Part shown: in pieces, positions 16,325 to 24,686 of the stretch
How positions within the stretch are numbered: the first letter of the stretch is position 1
How the letters are laid out: every line of letters starts with the position of its first letter
Origin: Roseateles amylovorans
GTDB lineage: Bacteria > Pseudomonadota > Gammaproteobacteria > Burkholderiales > Burkholderiaceae_C
Assembly (NCBI RefSeq): GCF_025398155.2
Contig: NZ_CP104562.2
Span: forward strand, 2,604,001 to 2,668,000
Length of the DNA: 64,000 nt
Direction: 5' to 3'
The notes under the pieces: generated by a model
What the model was told of the DNA's origin: nothing
Database searches by the model: none
The model's input: the letters and a program-made list of their open reading frames with translations, nothing else
Program-made: the position numbers and the translations under genes

Positions 16325-17992
16325 ATGACCAAGTACGTCTTCGTCACCGGCGGTGTCGTGTCCTCCCTCGGCAAGGGCATCGCATCGGCCTCTCTCGCCG
16401 CCTTGCTCGAGTCCCGCGGCCTCAAGGTCACCCTCATCAAGCTGGATCCCTACATCAACGTGGATCCGGGCACGATGTCCCCGTTCCAGCATGGCGAAGT
16501 CTTCGTGACCGACGACGGCGCCGAGACGGACCTGGACCTGGGCCACTATGAGCGCTTCATCACCACGCGGATGAAGCGGAGCAACAACTTCACGACCGGA
16601 CAGATCTACATGTCCGTGCTGGAGAAGGAACGTCGCGGCGACTATCTCGGCAAGACGGTGCAGGTCATCCCGCACATCACCAACGAGATGCAGGAGTTCA
16701 TCCGTCGCGGTGCCGGTCATGGCACGCCGGATGCGGTGGATGTGGCGATCGTCGAAATCGGCGGTACCGTGGGCGACATCGAGTCGCTGCCCTTCCTGGA
16801 AGCCGCTCGGCAGATGAGCCTGAAGCTCGGTCCGACCAATGTCGCCTATGTTCACCTGACCTATGTGCCGTGGATTGCCGCGGCCGGTGAACTCAAGACC
16901 AAGCCCACCCAGCACACCGTCCAGAAGCTGCGCGAAATCGGTATCCAGCCCGACGCGCTGCTGTGCCGTGCCGACCGCCGCATCCCGGACGATGAGCGCG
17001 AGAAGATCTCGCTGTTCACCAACGTCCCCGAATACGGCGTGATCTCGATGTGGGACGTGAACACCATCTACAAGGTGCCTCGCGTGCTGCATGAGCAGGG
17101 TCTGGATCAACTGATCTGCACCAAGCTGCAGCTCAACACCAAGTCGGCCGACCTCAAGCGTTGGGACACCCTGGTCAGCGAGGTCGAGAACCCCAAGACC
17201 GAAGTCACGATCGCGATGTGCGGCAAGTACACCGATCTGTCGGACAGCTACAAGTCGCTGAACGAGGCCCTGCGCCACGCCGGCATCCACAACCATGCGC
17301 GGGTGAACATCGAGTACGTCGATTCCGAAACGCTGGATGCGGACGGCATTCGCCAGCTCAGCCAGTACGACGCGATTCTGGTGCCGGGCGGTTTCGGCAA
17401 GCGCGGCGTGGAAGGCAAGATCCTGGCGGCCCAGTACGCCCGCGAGCACCAGACCCCCTACCTGGGCATCTGCCTGGGCATGCAGGTCGCGACCATCGAA
17501 TATGCCCGTCACAAGGCTGACCTCGCGGGCGCGAACTCCACCGAGTTCGAACCCGACGCGCAGCACAAGGTGATCGCGCTGATCGACGAGTGGCAGGATG
17601 CAGACGGCACCATCCAGAAGCGCGACGAGAAGTCCGATCTGGGCGGCACGATGCGCCTGGGTGCCCAGAGCTCCGACGTCAAGCCGGGCACGCTGGCCTA
17701 TGAGATCTACGGCCCGGTTGTGACCGAACGCCATCGTCATCGCTACGAGGCCAACGAGCACTATCTGGATCAGCTGCAGCACGCCGGCCTGGTGATCTCC
17801 GCGATCACCCAGCGCGAGAAGCTGACCGAGATCGTCGAACTGCCGCGCGAGGTGCACCCCTGGTACATGGGCGTGCAGTTCCACCCGGAGTTCAAGTCCA
17901 CCCCTTGGGACGGCCACCCGCTCTTCATCGCCTTCATCAAGGCCGCGCTCGAGCACAAGGCCAAGGCCCATCCTGAAGCCAAGGCCGCCTGA
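16325..17992 (+). CDS. pyrG: CTP synthase
   Basis: Converts UTP to CTP using ATP and glutamine, the last step of pyrimidine nucleotide synthesis in the cytosol. It is 555 residues, the normal length. The N-terminal synthetase domain begins MTKYVFVTGGVVSSLGKGI (P-loop) with the KLDPYINVDPGTMSPFQHGEVF block. The C-terminal class I glutamine amidotransferase has LVPGGFGKRG, the GICLGMQ nucleophile cysteine and the FHPEF histidine. The frame extends upstream to 16001, but homology and the conserved N-terminus fix the start at ATG 16325. The stop codon lies inside a 10-bp tandem duplication. A TATAAT-like element lies 62 nt upstream. Confidence 0.97.
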   Translation: MTKYVFVTGGVVSSLGKGIASASLAALLESRGLKVTLIKLDPYINVDPGTMSPFQHGEVFVTDDGAETDLDLGHYERFITTRMKRSNNFTTGQIYMSVLEKERRGDYLGKTVQVIPHITNEMQEFIRRGAGHGTPDAVDVAIVEIGGTVGDIESLPFLEAARQMSLKLGPTNVAYVHLTYVPWIAAAGELKTKPTQHTVQKLREIGIQPDALLCRADRRIPDDEREKISLFTNVPEYGVISMWDVNTIYKVPRVLHEQGLDQLICTKLQLNTKSADLKRWDTLVSEVENPKTEVTIAMCGKYTDLSDSYKSLNEALRHAGIHNHARVNIEYVDSETLDADGIRQLSQYDAILVPGGFGKRGVEGKILAAQYAREHQTPYLGICLGMQVATIEYARHKADLAGANSTEFEPDAQHKVIALIDEWQDADGTIQKRDEKSDLGGTMRLGAQSSDVKPGTLAYEIYGPVVTERHRHRYEANEHYLDQLQHAGLVISAITQREKLTEIVELPREVHPWYMGVQFHPEFKSTPWDGHPLFIAFIKAALEHKAKAHPEAKAA

Positions 17993-18013
17993 GACCGCCT
18001 GAGACCGCTGAGA
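17985..18013. repeat. Tandem 10-bp duplication across the pyrG stop codon
   Basis: ccgcctgaga is present twice in tandem (17985-18004), followed by a 9-bp version (18005-18013). The pyrG TGA is in the first copy. Confidence 0.85.
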
Positions 18014-18081
18014 CCAACCGACGCCGCGCTTCCTTCCACAGGCCGCGTCAGCGCCCCGCGAACCCGCCCGAGACCTCGCCC

Positions 18082-18369
18082 ATGCCCGCCTTCATCCTGA
18101 TCGACGTGACCGTGACCGATGCCGCCCAGATGGCGATCTATCGCGAATGGAGCACCAAGGCGATGAAGGAGCATGGGGCGGAGGTGCTGGTGCGTGGCGG
18201 CGAGTTCGAGGTGCTGGAAGGCCCGTGGACCCCGGGCCGTCTGGTCGTGCTGAAGTTCGCCGACCGCGAAGCCGCCAAGGGCTTCTATCACTCCGAGACC
18301 TACCAACATGCCAAGTCGCTGCGCGAGAACGCCGGCGTCATGCGCATGGTGTTGGTCGACGGTGTGTGA
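18082..18369 (+). CDS. DUF1330 domain protein
   Basis: Small (95 aa) cytosolic protein of the DUF1330 family, a dimeric alpha/beta-barrel (ferredoxin-like) fold of unknown function. It starts PAFILIDVTVTD and has the typical YREWSTKAMKEHGAEVLVRGG, LEGPWTPGRLVVLKFADREAAKGFYHSETYQ pattern. It sits between pyrG (89 nt after) and eno (about 145 nt before), all on the same strand, and may be transcribed with either. No catalytic role can be assigned. Confidence 0.85.
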   Translation: MPAFILIDVTVTDAAQMAIYREWSTKAMKEHGAEVLVRGGEFEVLEGPWTPGRLVVLKFADREAAKGFYHSETYQHAKSLRENAGVMRMVLVDGV

Positions 18370-18513
18370 TCCGCGCGTCACCTTGATGACGATCGCCTCG
18401 ACACCGCCCGCCGTGCTGGCCACGTGCGTCCGTGGATCGATTGTTCTGCGCAGGTAACTACAAGCTGGCACCATGCGCGCCGACAAGATTTTTCACTTCT
18501 GGAGACTGTTCCC

Positions 18514-19800
<1,287 letters not shown>

Positions 19801-19862
19801 TCGCCCGCAGGGGCCGGCATTCCGGGTGGCGGCGTGTTGCGCCCCTGGACTGCGGCCGGTGT

Positions 19863-19900
19863 CCCATCCGATCAGGCCGTTGCGGATCAGATTGGATGGG
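19863..19900 (+). other. Hairpin downstream of eno
   Basis: CCCATCCGATC (19863-19873) pairs with GATTGGATGGG (19890-19900) except for one wobble, across a 16-nt loop. No run of T follows, so it is not a standard intrinsic terminator, but it could protect or end the eno transcript. The rest of the 280-bp gap to ftsB shows only a short ggggtcagtaggggtcggtaggg repeat. Confidence 0.4.
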
Positions 19901-20081
19901 GCCGACAGGGGTCAGTAGGGGTCGGTAGGGTGGCGGCGCGGCGGTCATGACCTGTCATCCGGGGCATTCATCAGCCGTGGTGGCGGCCCCTGATGGCGGA
20001 CCGTGATGGCCAACACGCCCCACCTGAATGCGGTAGGTGCCGGGCAATGCCTGCCACCGCGCTGCGGCTACACTTCTGGCC

Positions 20082-20351
20082 GTGAAAGCCCTGGCCATCG
20101 TCCTCACAGCCTTCCTTGTCGCCATCCAGGCCCAGCTCTGGTTTGGCAAGGGCGGGCTGGCGCGCGGCGTCCAGTTGCGGGCCGAACTGCGTGAGCAGAT
20201 GGAGGCCAACGAGAAGGCGCGGGCCCGCAACGCACAATTGCAGGCCGAACTGCTGGACCTTCGCGAAGGCCTGGAGATGGTCGAGGAAAAGGCCCGGCTC
20301 GAACTGGGCATGGTCAAGCCGGACGAAGTCTTCGTTCCGCTGCGTCGCTGA
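20082..20351 (+). CDS. ftsB: Cell division protein FtsB
   Basis: Bitopic divisome protein that bridges FtsL and FtsQ at the septum. From the GTG at 20082 it is 89 residues: a short cytoplasmic end, one membrane helix (ALAIVLTAFLVAIQAQLWF), the conserved GKGG turn, then a periplasmic coiled coil (about 32-70) ending EKARLELGMVKPDEVFV. The frame extends to another GTG at 20037, but FtsB proteins start just before the helix. The position right after eno is the usual one. Confidence 0.92.
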   Translation: MKALAIVLTAFLVAIQAQLWFGKGGLARGVQLRAELREQMEANEKARARNAQLQAELLDLREGLEMVEEKARLELGMVKPDEVFVPLRR

Positions 20352-20423
20352 GTCGCCTCGGCGGTGTCTGTTCCGATCGACTCGATCTTGGTCCGTCCGC
20401 TGCCGTTGCGCCGATGTGTCGAT

Positions 20424-20463
20424 CTGCCGACCTGCCGACCTGCCGACTTGCCGACTTGCCGAC
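20424..20463. repeat. 8-bp tandem repeat (ctgccgac, 5 copies)
   Basis: Three perfect ctgccgac units followed by two ttgccgac units, then a decayed sixth, in the 259-bp gap between ftsB and pnuC. No spacers and no structure suggesting a CRISPR or riboswitch; it looks like a slippage-prone VNTR. Confidence 0.9.
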
Positions 20464-20610
20464 TTGCGGGCTCCGCGAGTCTTGGAGTTCAGGATTCGTC
20501 GAGCTCCCGAGGCTCCGGGTTGCCGGGTCTCGGTGTTCCCGAATTCCCGAGGCGGGCCTCGTCGTCAGCCTGGCGGGCTAGCCTTGCGCCATTGAACCCC
20601 TGAGTGATCC

Positions 20611-21258
20611 ATGGATGCTCTGCCGTCGCTTCAGTCCCTCGTGTCGTTGATGCTCGCTCCGGCGTTCACCGCCCTGGGCAGTCCCATCAGTTGGCTGGAA
20701 CTGGTCGCCTTCGTCCTGGCCATCTGGATGGTCGTGTGCAACATGCGGGTTCAAGTGCTGGCCTGGCCGCTGGCGCTGAGCAGTTCGCTGCTGTACTTCC
20801 TCCTGTTCTGGAGCGGCAAGCTCTATGGCGAGGCCTCGTTGCAATTGTTGTTCGCCGCCTTGTCGCTCTGGGGCTGGTGGCAATGGTTGCGCGGCCGGAC
20901 GGCGGATGGTCAGGCGCTGCGTGTTCGCACACTGGGGCCCCGAGGCCGTTGGGCCGCCTTGCTGGTCACCTTGGCGGCCTGGCCGTTGTTGGGGCTCTTC
21001 CTTCAACACCGCACGGATTCGCCGCTGCCCTATTGGGATGCCTTGCCCACCGTGGCCAGCATCACTGGGCAATGGTTGCTGGGTCGCAAGTACCAGGAAA
21101 ACTGGCCCGTCTGGGTGCTGGTGAATCTGGTCAGCATTGCCCTGTTTGCGCTCAAGGGCTACTGGCTGACGGTGGTGCTGTATGCGGTCTTCGTACCGAT
21201 GTCGGTGGCGGGTTGGCGTGCGTGGCAACGTCAGCTGGGCGCGCCGGTGCCGGCCTGA
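20611..21258 (+). CDS. pnuC: PnuC-family nicotinamide riboside/vitamin transporter
   Basis: Inner-membrane facilitator of the PnuC family, which usually imports nicotinamide riboside and is driven by phosphorylation inside the cell. It is 215 residues with about seven helices. Family signs include the WLELVAFVLAIWMVVCNMRVQVLAWPLALSSSLLYF block, the aromatic YGEASLQLLFAALSLWGWWQW substrate region and the late GQWLLGRKYQENWPVWVLVNLVSIALF. The next gene, 21 nt downstream, is a NadR-type kinase, which supports nicotinamide riboside over thiamine-type substrates. Confidence 0.9.
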   Translation: MDALPSLQSLVSLMLAPAFTALGSPISWLELVAFVLAIWMVVCNMRVQVLAWPLALSSSLLYFLLFWSGKLYGEASLQLLFAALSLWGWWQWLRGRTADGQALRVRTLGPRGRWAALLVTLAAWPLLGLFLQHRTDSPLPYWDALPTVASITGQWLLGRKYQENWPVWVLVNLVSIALFALKGYWLTVVLYAVFVPMSVAGWRAWQRQLGAPVPA

Positions 21259-21279
21259 CCCGCGACCGCCAGGTTCGAC

Positions 21280-21942
21280 ATGGCGCTTCACATCGCGCTC
21301 CTCGGGGCCGAGAGCACCGGCAAGAGTCAGCTCGGTCAGGACCTGCTGCGCCATCTGTGCGATCAGACCCGGCTGCGATGTGCCCTGGTCCCGGAGTTCC
21401 TGCGTGAGTGGTGCGACCGGGAGGGCCGCACGCCACGCCCGGACGAGCAGATGGCCATCGCCCAGGAGCAGCATCGTCGCGCCGACGTCGCTGCGCAGGC
21501 CCATGACCTCGTGCTGCACGACACCACGCCGCTGATGACCGCCATCTACAGCGACCTGCTGTTTCAGGATGACAGTCTCTATCCGTTCGCACTGCGCGTG
21601 CAGGCCGGCATGGATGCGACCTTGCTCATGGCGCTGGACCTCCCCTGGGTGGCCGATGGCCTGCAGCGGGATGGCCCGCAGGTGCGCGGCCCGGTCGATC
21701 AGGCGATCCGGCGCGCGCTCCGCGGTTCAGGGCTGGGCTACAGCCTGGTGGCCGGAGAGGGTGGGGCGCGCTTGGCGCAAGCCTTGAACGCGCTGGGACC
21801 GCTGCTGCGTCCTCATCTCGGTCGAGAAGACGGTCTGTTCGGTCGACTGCTTCAGCGCGGCGAGCGCCTGGGGGGCGATTGGCGCTGCGACAACTGCGAC
21901 GACCCGGACTGCGAACACGCGAGCCGTCAAACACGGCTTTGA
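21280..21942 (+). CDS. NadR-like P-loop kinase (probable nicotinamide riboside kinase)
   Basis: Single-domain ATPase resembling the ribosylnicotinamide kinase half of NadR: Walker A GAESTGKS (9-16), VPEFLREWCD, a QEQHRR block, and the DTTPLMTAIYSDLLF Walker-B-like region. There is no NMN adenylyltransferase or DNA-binding domain. It probably phosphorylates nicotinamide riboside delivered by PnuC to NMN, trapping it in the cytosol. The last 20 residues hold a Cys cluster, CDNCDDPDCEH (Cys203, Cys206, Cys211, His213), which may bind zinc. The gene is 21 nt after pnuC and 66 nt before the nucleotidase, so the three likely form an operon. Confidence 0.83.
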   Translation: MALHIALLGAESTGKSQLGQDLLRHLCDQTRLRCALVPEFLREWCDREGRTPRPDEQMAIAQEQHRRADVAAQAHDLVLHDTTPLMTAIYSDLLFQDDSLYPFALRVQAGMDATLLMALDLPWVADGLQRDGPQVRGPVDQAIRRALRGSGLGYSLVAGEGGARLAQALNALGPLLRPHLGREDGLFGRLLQRGERLGGDWRCDNCDDPDCEHASRQTRL

Positions 21943-22008
21943 ACCTGTCGGCGAGGCACAATCCGCCGTCCCCGATCGCAGAGGTTTGCAGGACCTCGGA
22001 GTGCCCTC

Positions 22009-23754
22009 ATGAATCGACTGGTTCCGCGTCATTTCCTTCTGCTGCTGAGCAGCGCCGTGCTCGCCGCGTGCGCCAGCATGACGGCACCGCCAGACGCTCC
22101 GCCGAGCGCCCCCGCCCCGTCTGCGTTGAAGTCGACGTCGACGGTGAACGCGGCCACGGTGGCGGTGAAGGTGCTGGCGATCAACGATTTCCACGGTAAT
22201 CTGATGCCGCCAGCCGGTGGCATCAAGCTTCGCGATCCGCAAACCGGGGAGACCTTGACGTTGGGCGCGGGCGGCGCGGAGCGCATGGCGACTGTCGTCC
22301 AGGCATTGAAGGCGAAGAACCCCAACCATGTCTTCGTCGCTGCAGGCGATCTCGTGGGTGCCAGCCCGCTGCTGTCGGCACTGTTCCATGACGAGCCCAC
22401 GATCGAATCCCTGGGACTGATGGGTCTGGATCTGTCGGCCGTCGGCAATCATGAATTCGATCAGGGACTGACGGAGCTGCTGCGCAAGCAGAACGGCGGT
22501 TGTCATCTCAAGGATGGTTGCAAGGGGCCGACCCCGTTCACCGGCGCGCGTTACCAGTACCTGGCGGCCAGCACGATCGACACCGCGACCGGGCGCCCGG
22601 TACTGCCCGCCTACAGCATCAAGCGGTTTGATGGCGTGCCTGTCGGCTTCATCGGCCTGACCCTGAAAGACACGCCCAATCTGGTCAGCCCGACCGGCGT
22701 GGCCGGACTCCGTTTCGACGACGAGGCCCAGACCGTCAATCGCCTGGTCCCCGAACTCCAGCGACAGGGCGTGCACACCGTCGTGGTGCTGATCCATGAA
22801 GGCGGCGTTCCGACTGGCAGCTACAACGAATGCCCGGGGATCTCGGGTCCGATTGTGGACATCGTCAAGCAACTGGATCCCAGCGTGGGGCTGGTCGTCT
22901 CCGGACACACCCACCGTGCCTACAACTGTCGGATAGACGGTCGGTTGGTCACCAGCGGCGACAAGTACGGCACGCTGGTCAGTGAGATCGATCTGCAGAT
23001 CGATCGCCGGTCCGGCCGGCTGGTCGAAGCACGGGCTGAGAACCTGGTCGTTCGCCCCGAGATTGCCAAGGATCCCGCCCAGACGGCATTGATCGCGTCC
23101 TATCAGCGCCTGGCCAATCCGTTGATCGAGCGACCGGTGGGGTTCCTCGCCCGCCCGCTCAGCAAGGAGGATGGTGACCGGGACAAGGGCGGCGGCACCA
23201 CCATGGGCCAACTCGTGGCCGATGCGATGCTGGCCTCCACGGCGGCGAGTTCGGCCGGCGGCGCGCAATTGGCGTTGACCAACATCGGCGGGGTTCGTAC
23301 CGGATTGATCCGACGCGACGACGGCCGCGTCACCTTCGGCGACCTGTTTGCCGCACTGCCGTTCTCCAATGCGCTGGTGGTGATGGAGTACACCGGCGCG
23401 CAATTGCGTGAGGTGCTCGAGCAGCAATGGCAGGTGAACGACAGCCGCTTCCTGCCGCTGCAGGTGTCTCAGGGCTTCAGCTATCGCTGGGACAAGCGTC
23501 GTCCGGCGGGTCAGCGCATCCTGCCGGACAGCCTGATGCTCAACGGCCAGCCGATCACCTCGGATCAGAAATTGCGAGTGACCATCAACGCCTTCCTGCA
23601 AGCCGGTGGCGACGGCTTCACCACCCTCACCAAGGGCCGACTGGTGCAGACCGGGCCGATGGACGTGGACGCCCTGGAAACCTATTTCAAGTTGCAGGGC
23701 ACGACGCCCGTTCAGCCCAGCTTGCTGACGCGCTCGGTGCGCATCGACGATTGA
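22009..23754 (+). CDS. Lipoprotein 5'-nucleotidase (UshA/NadN-like metallophosphatase)
   Basis: Envelope nucleotidase of the UshA family, hydrolysing nucleotides (and in relatives NAD) outside the inner membrane. A lipoprotein signal ends LAAC (Cys21). Metal motifs: INDFHGN (Asp60, His62), AAGDLVGASPL (Asp114), VGNHEFDQG (Asn147-His148) and SGHTHRAYNC. The C-terminal 5'-nucleotidase domain starts around residue 370, with NIGGVRTGL, GDLFAALPFSNALVVMEYTGAQLREVLEQQ and NAFLQAGGDGF. Length 581 is near normal. Downstream of pnuC and the kinase, it would supply nicotinamide riboside from NMN or NAD; I infer that link from context. Confidence 0.88.
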   Translation: MNRLVPRHFLLLLSSAVLAACASMTAPPDAPPSAPAPSALKSTSTVNAATVAVKVLAINDFHGNLMPPAGGIKLRDPQTGETLTLGAGGAERMATVVQALKAKNPNHVFVAAGDLVGASPLLSALFHDEPTIESLGLMGLDLSAVGNHEFDQGLTELLRKQNGGCHLKDGCKGPTPFTGARYQYLAASTIDTATGRPVLPAYSIKRFDGVPVGFIGLTLKDTPNLVSPTGVAGLRFDDEAQTVNRLVPELQRQGVHTVVVLIHEGGVPTGSYNECPGISGPIVDIVKQLDPSVGLVVSGHTHRAYNCRIDGRLVTSGDKYGTLVSEIDLQIDRRSGRLVEARAENLVVRPEIAKDPAQTALIASYQRLANPLIERPVGFLARPLSKEDGDRDKGGGTTMGQLVADAMLASTAASSAGGAQLALTNIGGVRTGLIRRDDGRVTFGDLFAALPFSNALVVMEYTGAQLREVLEQQWQVNDSRFLPLQVSQGFSYRWDKRRPAGQRILPDSLMLNGQPITSDQKLRVTINAFLQAGGDGFTTLTKGRLVQTGPMDVDALETYFKLQGTTPVQPSLLTRSVRIDD

Positions 23755-23758
23755 CGCA

Positions 23759-24622
23759 TCAGGCCGTGTGCGCCTTGGCGCGCATGGCTGCCATCAATTC
23801 GAGCACCAGCGCCGCGGTGTCGTCCGGGCGTTCGAACGGGTAGAGATGGGTGCCCTCAAACCAGCGGAAGAGGTCCTTCGCCAACGCCTTTGATGCGCCA
23901 GCACCGGCCTGGCGCAGTTCTTCGGACTGCGTGCCTGCGATGAAGGCCACAGGGCATTTCGGTGCGTGGCGTTTGAGGATGCGTGGCAGGTTGTGGGGCA
24001 GGGTGTTGTAGATGCGGGTCTCGATTTCGCGTTGAAAGCCCAGTTGGATGCGACCGTCCGCCTGCTCATCGAATCCGCTGGCGACATAGTCCTGCAGCAC
24101 CCGTGGATCCCAGCGGGCGAACTTCCCCTTCGTCGCGAAATGGGTGTGGACGTCCTCACGCGTCGGCCATTCATGGCGGCGTTGCCGAGAGATCTTTCCC
24201 GGCGACACGCGGTGGATCAGCCCCGCGGCTTTCACCACCTGCAGACTGTGCGACCGCCAGCCGTCCACGACCGGCGAATCCAGCATCACCAGACCCTGCG
24301 CCAGCGCCGGTTTTCGGCAGGCCGCCAGCAGCGACAACAGGCCGCCCAGCGAGTGGCCGACCAGCATCACCGGACCTTGCGGTCGCACCTCGTCCTGAAT
24401 GAAGCCCAGCAGTTCGTCCCGCAGGTGCGGCCAGTTGCTGGTGACCGGATAGCGCGGATCGTGTCCGATGCGCGGCAACGCATGCACCTGCCAGCCTGCC
24501 GCTTCCCAGGTCTCGAACAGCACCCGATAGCAGCCGGACGGGAAGCCATTGGCGTGGGAGAAGACCAGGGTCTTCGGTCCGTCAGGCTGAGAGGGGGGCA
24601 TCGCGTGGGTCGCTGGGCTCAT
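23759..24622 (-). CDS. Alpha/beta-hydrolase
   Basis: Cytosolic serine hydrolase with an alpha/beta fold (287 aa). The oxyanion region is FSHANGFPSG (21-30), the nucleophile is GHSLGG (Ser91), a probable acid is in MLDSPVVDG or the later FIAGTQSEE loop, and the catalytic His is in EGTHLYPFERPDD. The closest type I recognise is the lipase/esterase-like hydrolase with the HANGFP motif; the substrate is unknown. It converges on the nucleotidase gene with only 4 nt between, and is followed on the same strand (upstream side) by mutS. Confidence 0.85.
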   Translation of the reverse strand: MSPATHAMPPSQPDGPKTLVFSHANGFPSGCYRVLFETWEAAGWQVHALPRIGHDPRYPVTSNWPHLRDELLGFIQDEVRPQGPVMLVGHSLGGLLSLLAACRKPALAQGLVMLDSPVVDGWRSHSLQVVKAAGLIHRVSPGKISRQRRHEWPTREDVHTHFATKGKFARWDPRVLQDYVASGFDEQADGRIQLGFQREIETRIYNTLPHNLPRILKRHAPKCPVAFIAGTQSEELRQAGAGASKALAKDLFRWFEGTHLYPFERPDDTAALVLELMAAMRAKAHTA

Positions 24623-24686
24623 GGAAGGGGCGTCAGGTGCGTGGCGATGATCGTGGATTGGCGGCGGTGCAGTGGCCAGGCGGTGG

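Noticed and set aside
16271..17971. 566-residue minus-strand open frame
   Set aside because: Antisense to pyrG, a gene with all catalytic motifs.
20424..20463. Possible CRISPR or riboswitch before pnuC
   Set aside because: The repeat unit is only 8 bp with no spacers, and I see no fold resembling an NAD or thiamine riboswitch.
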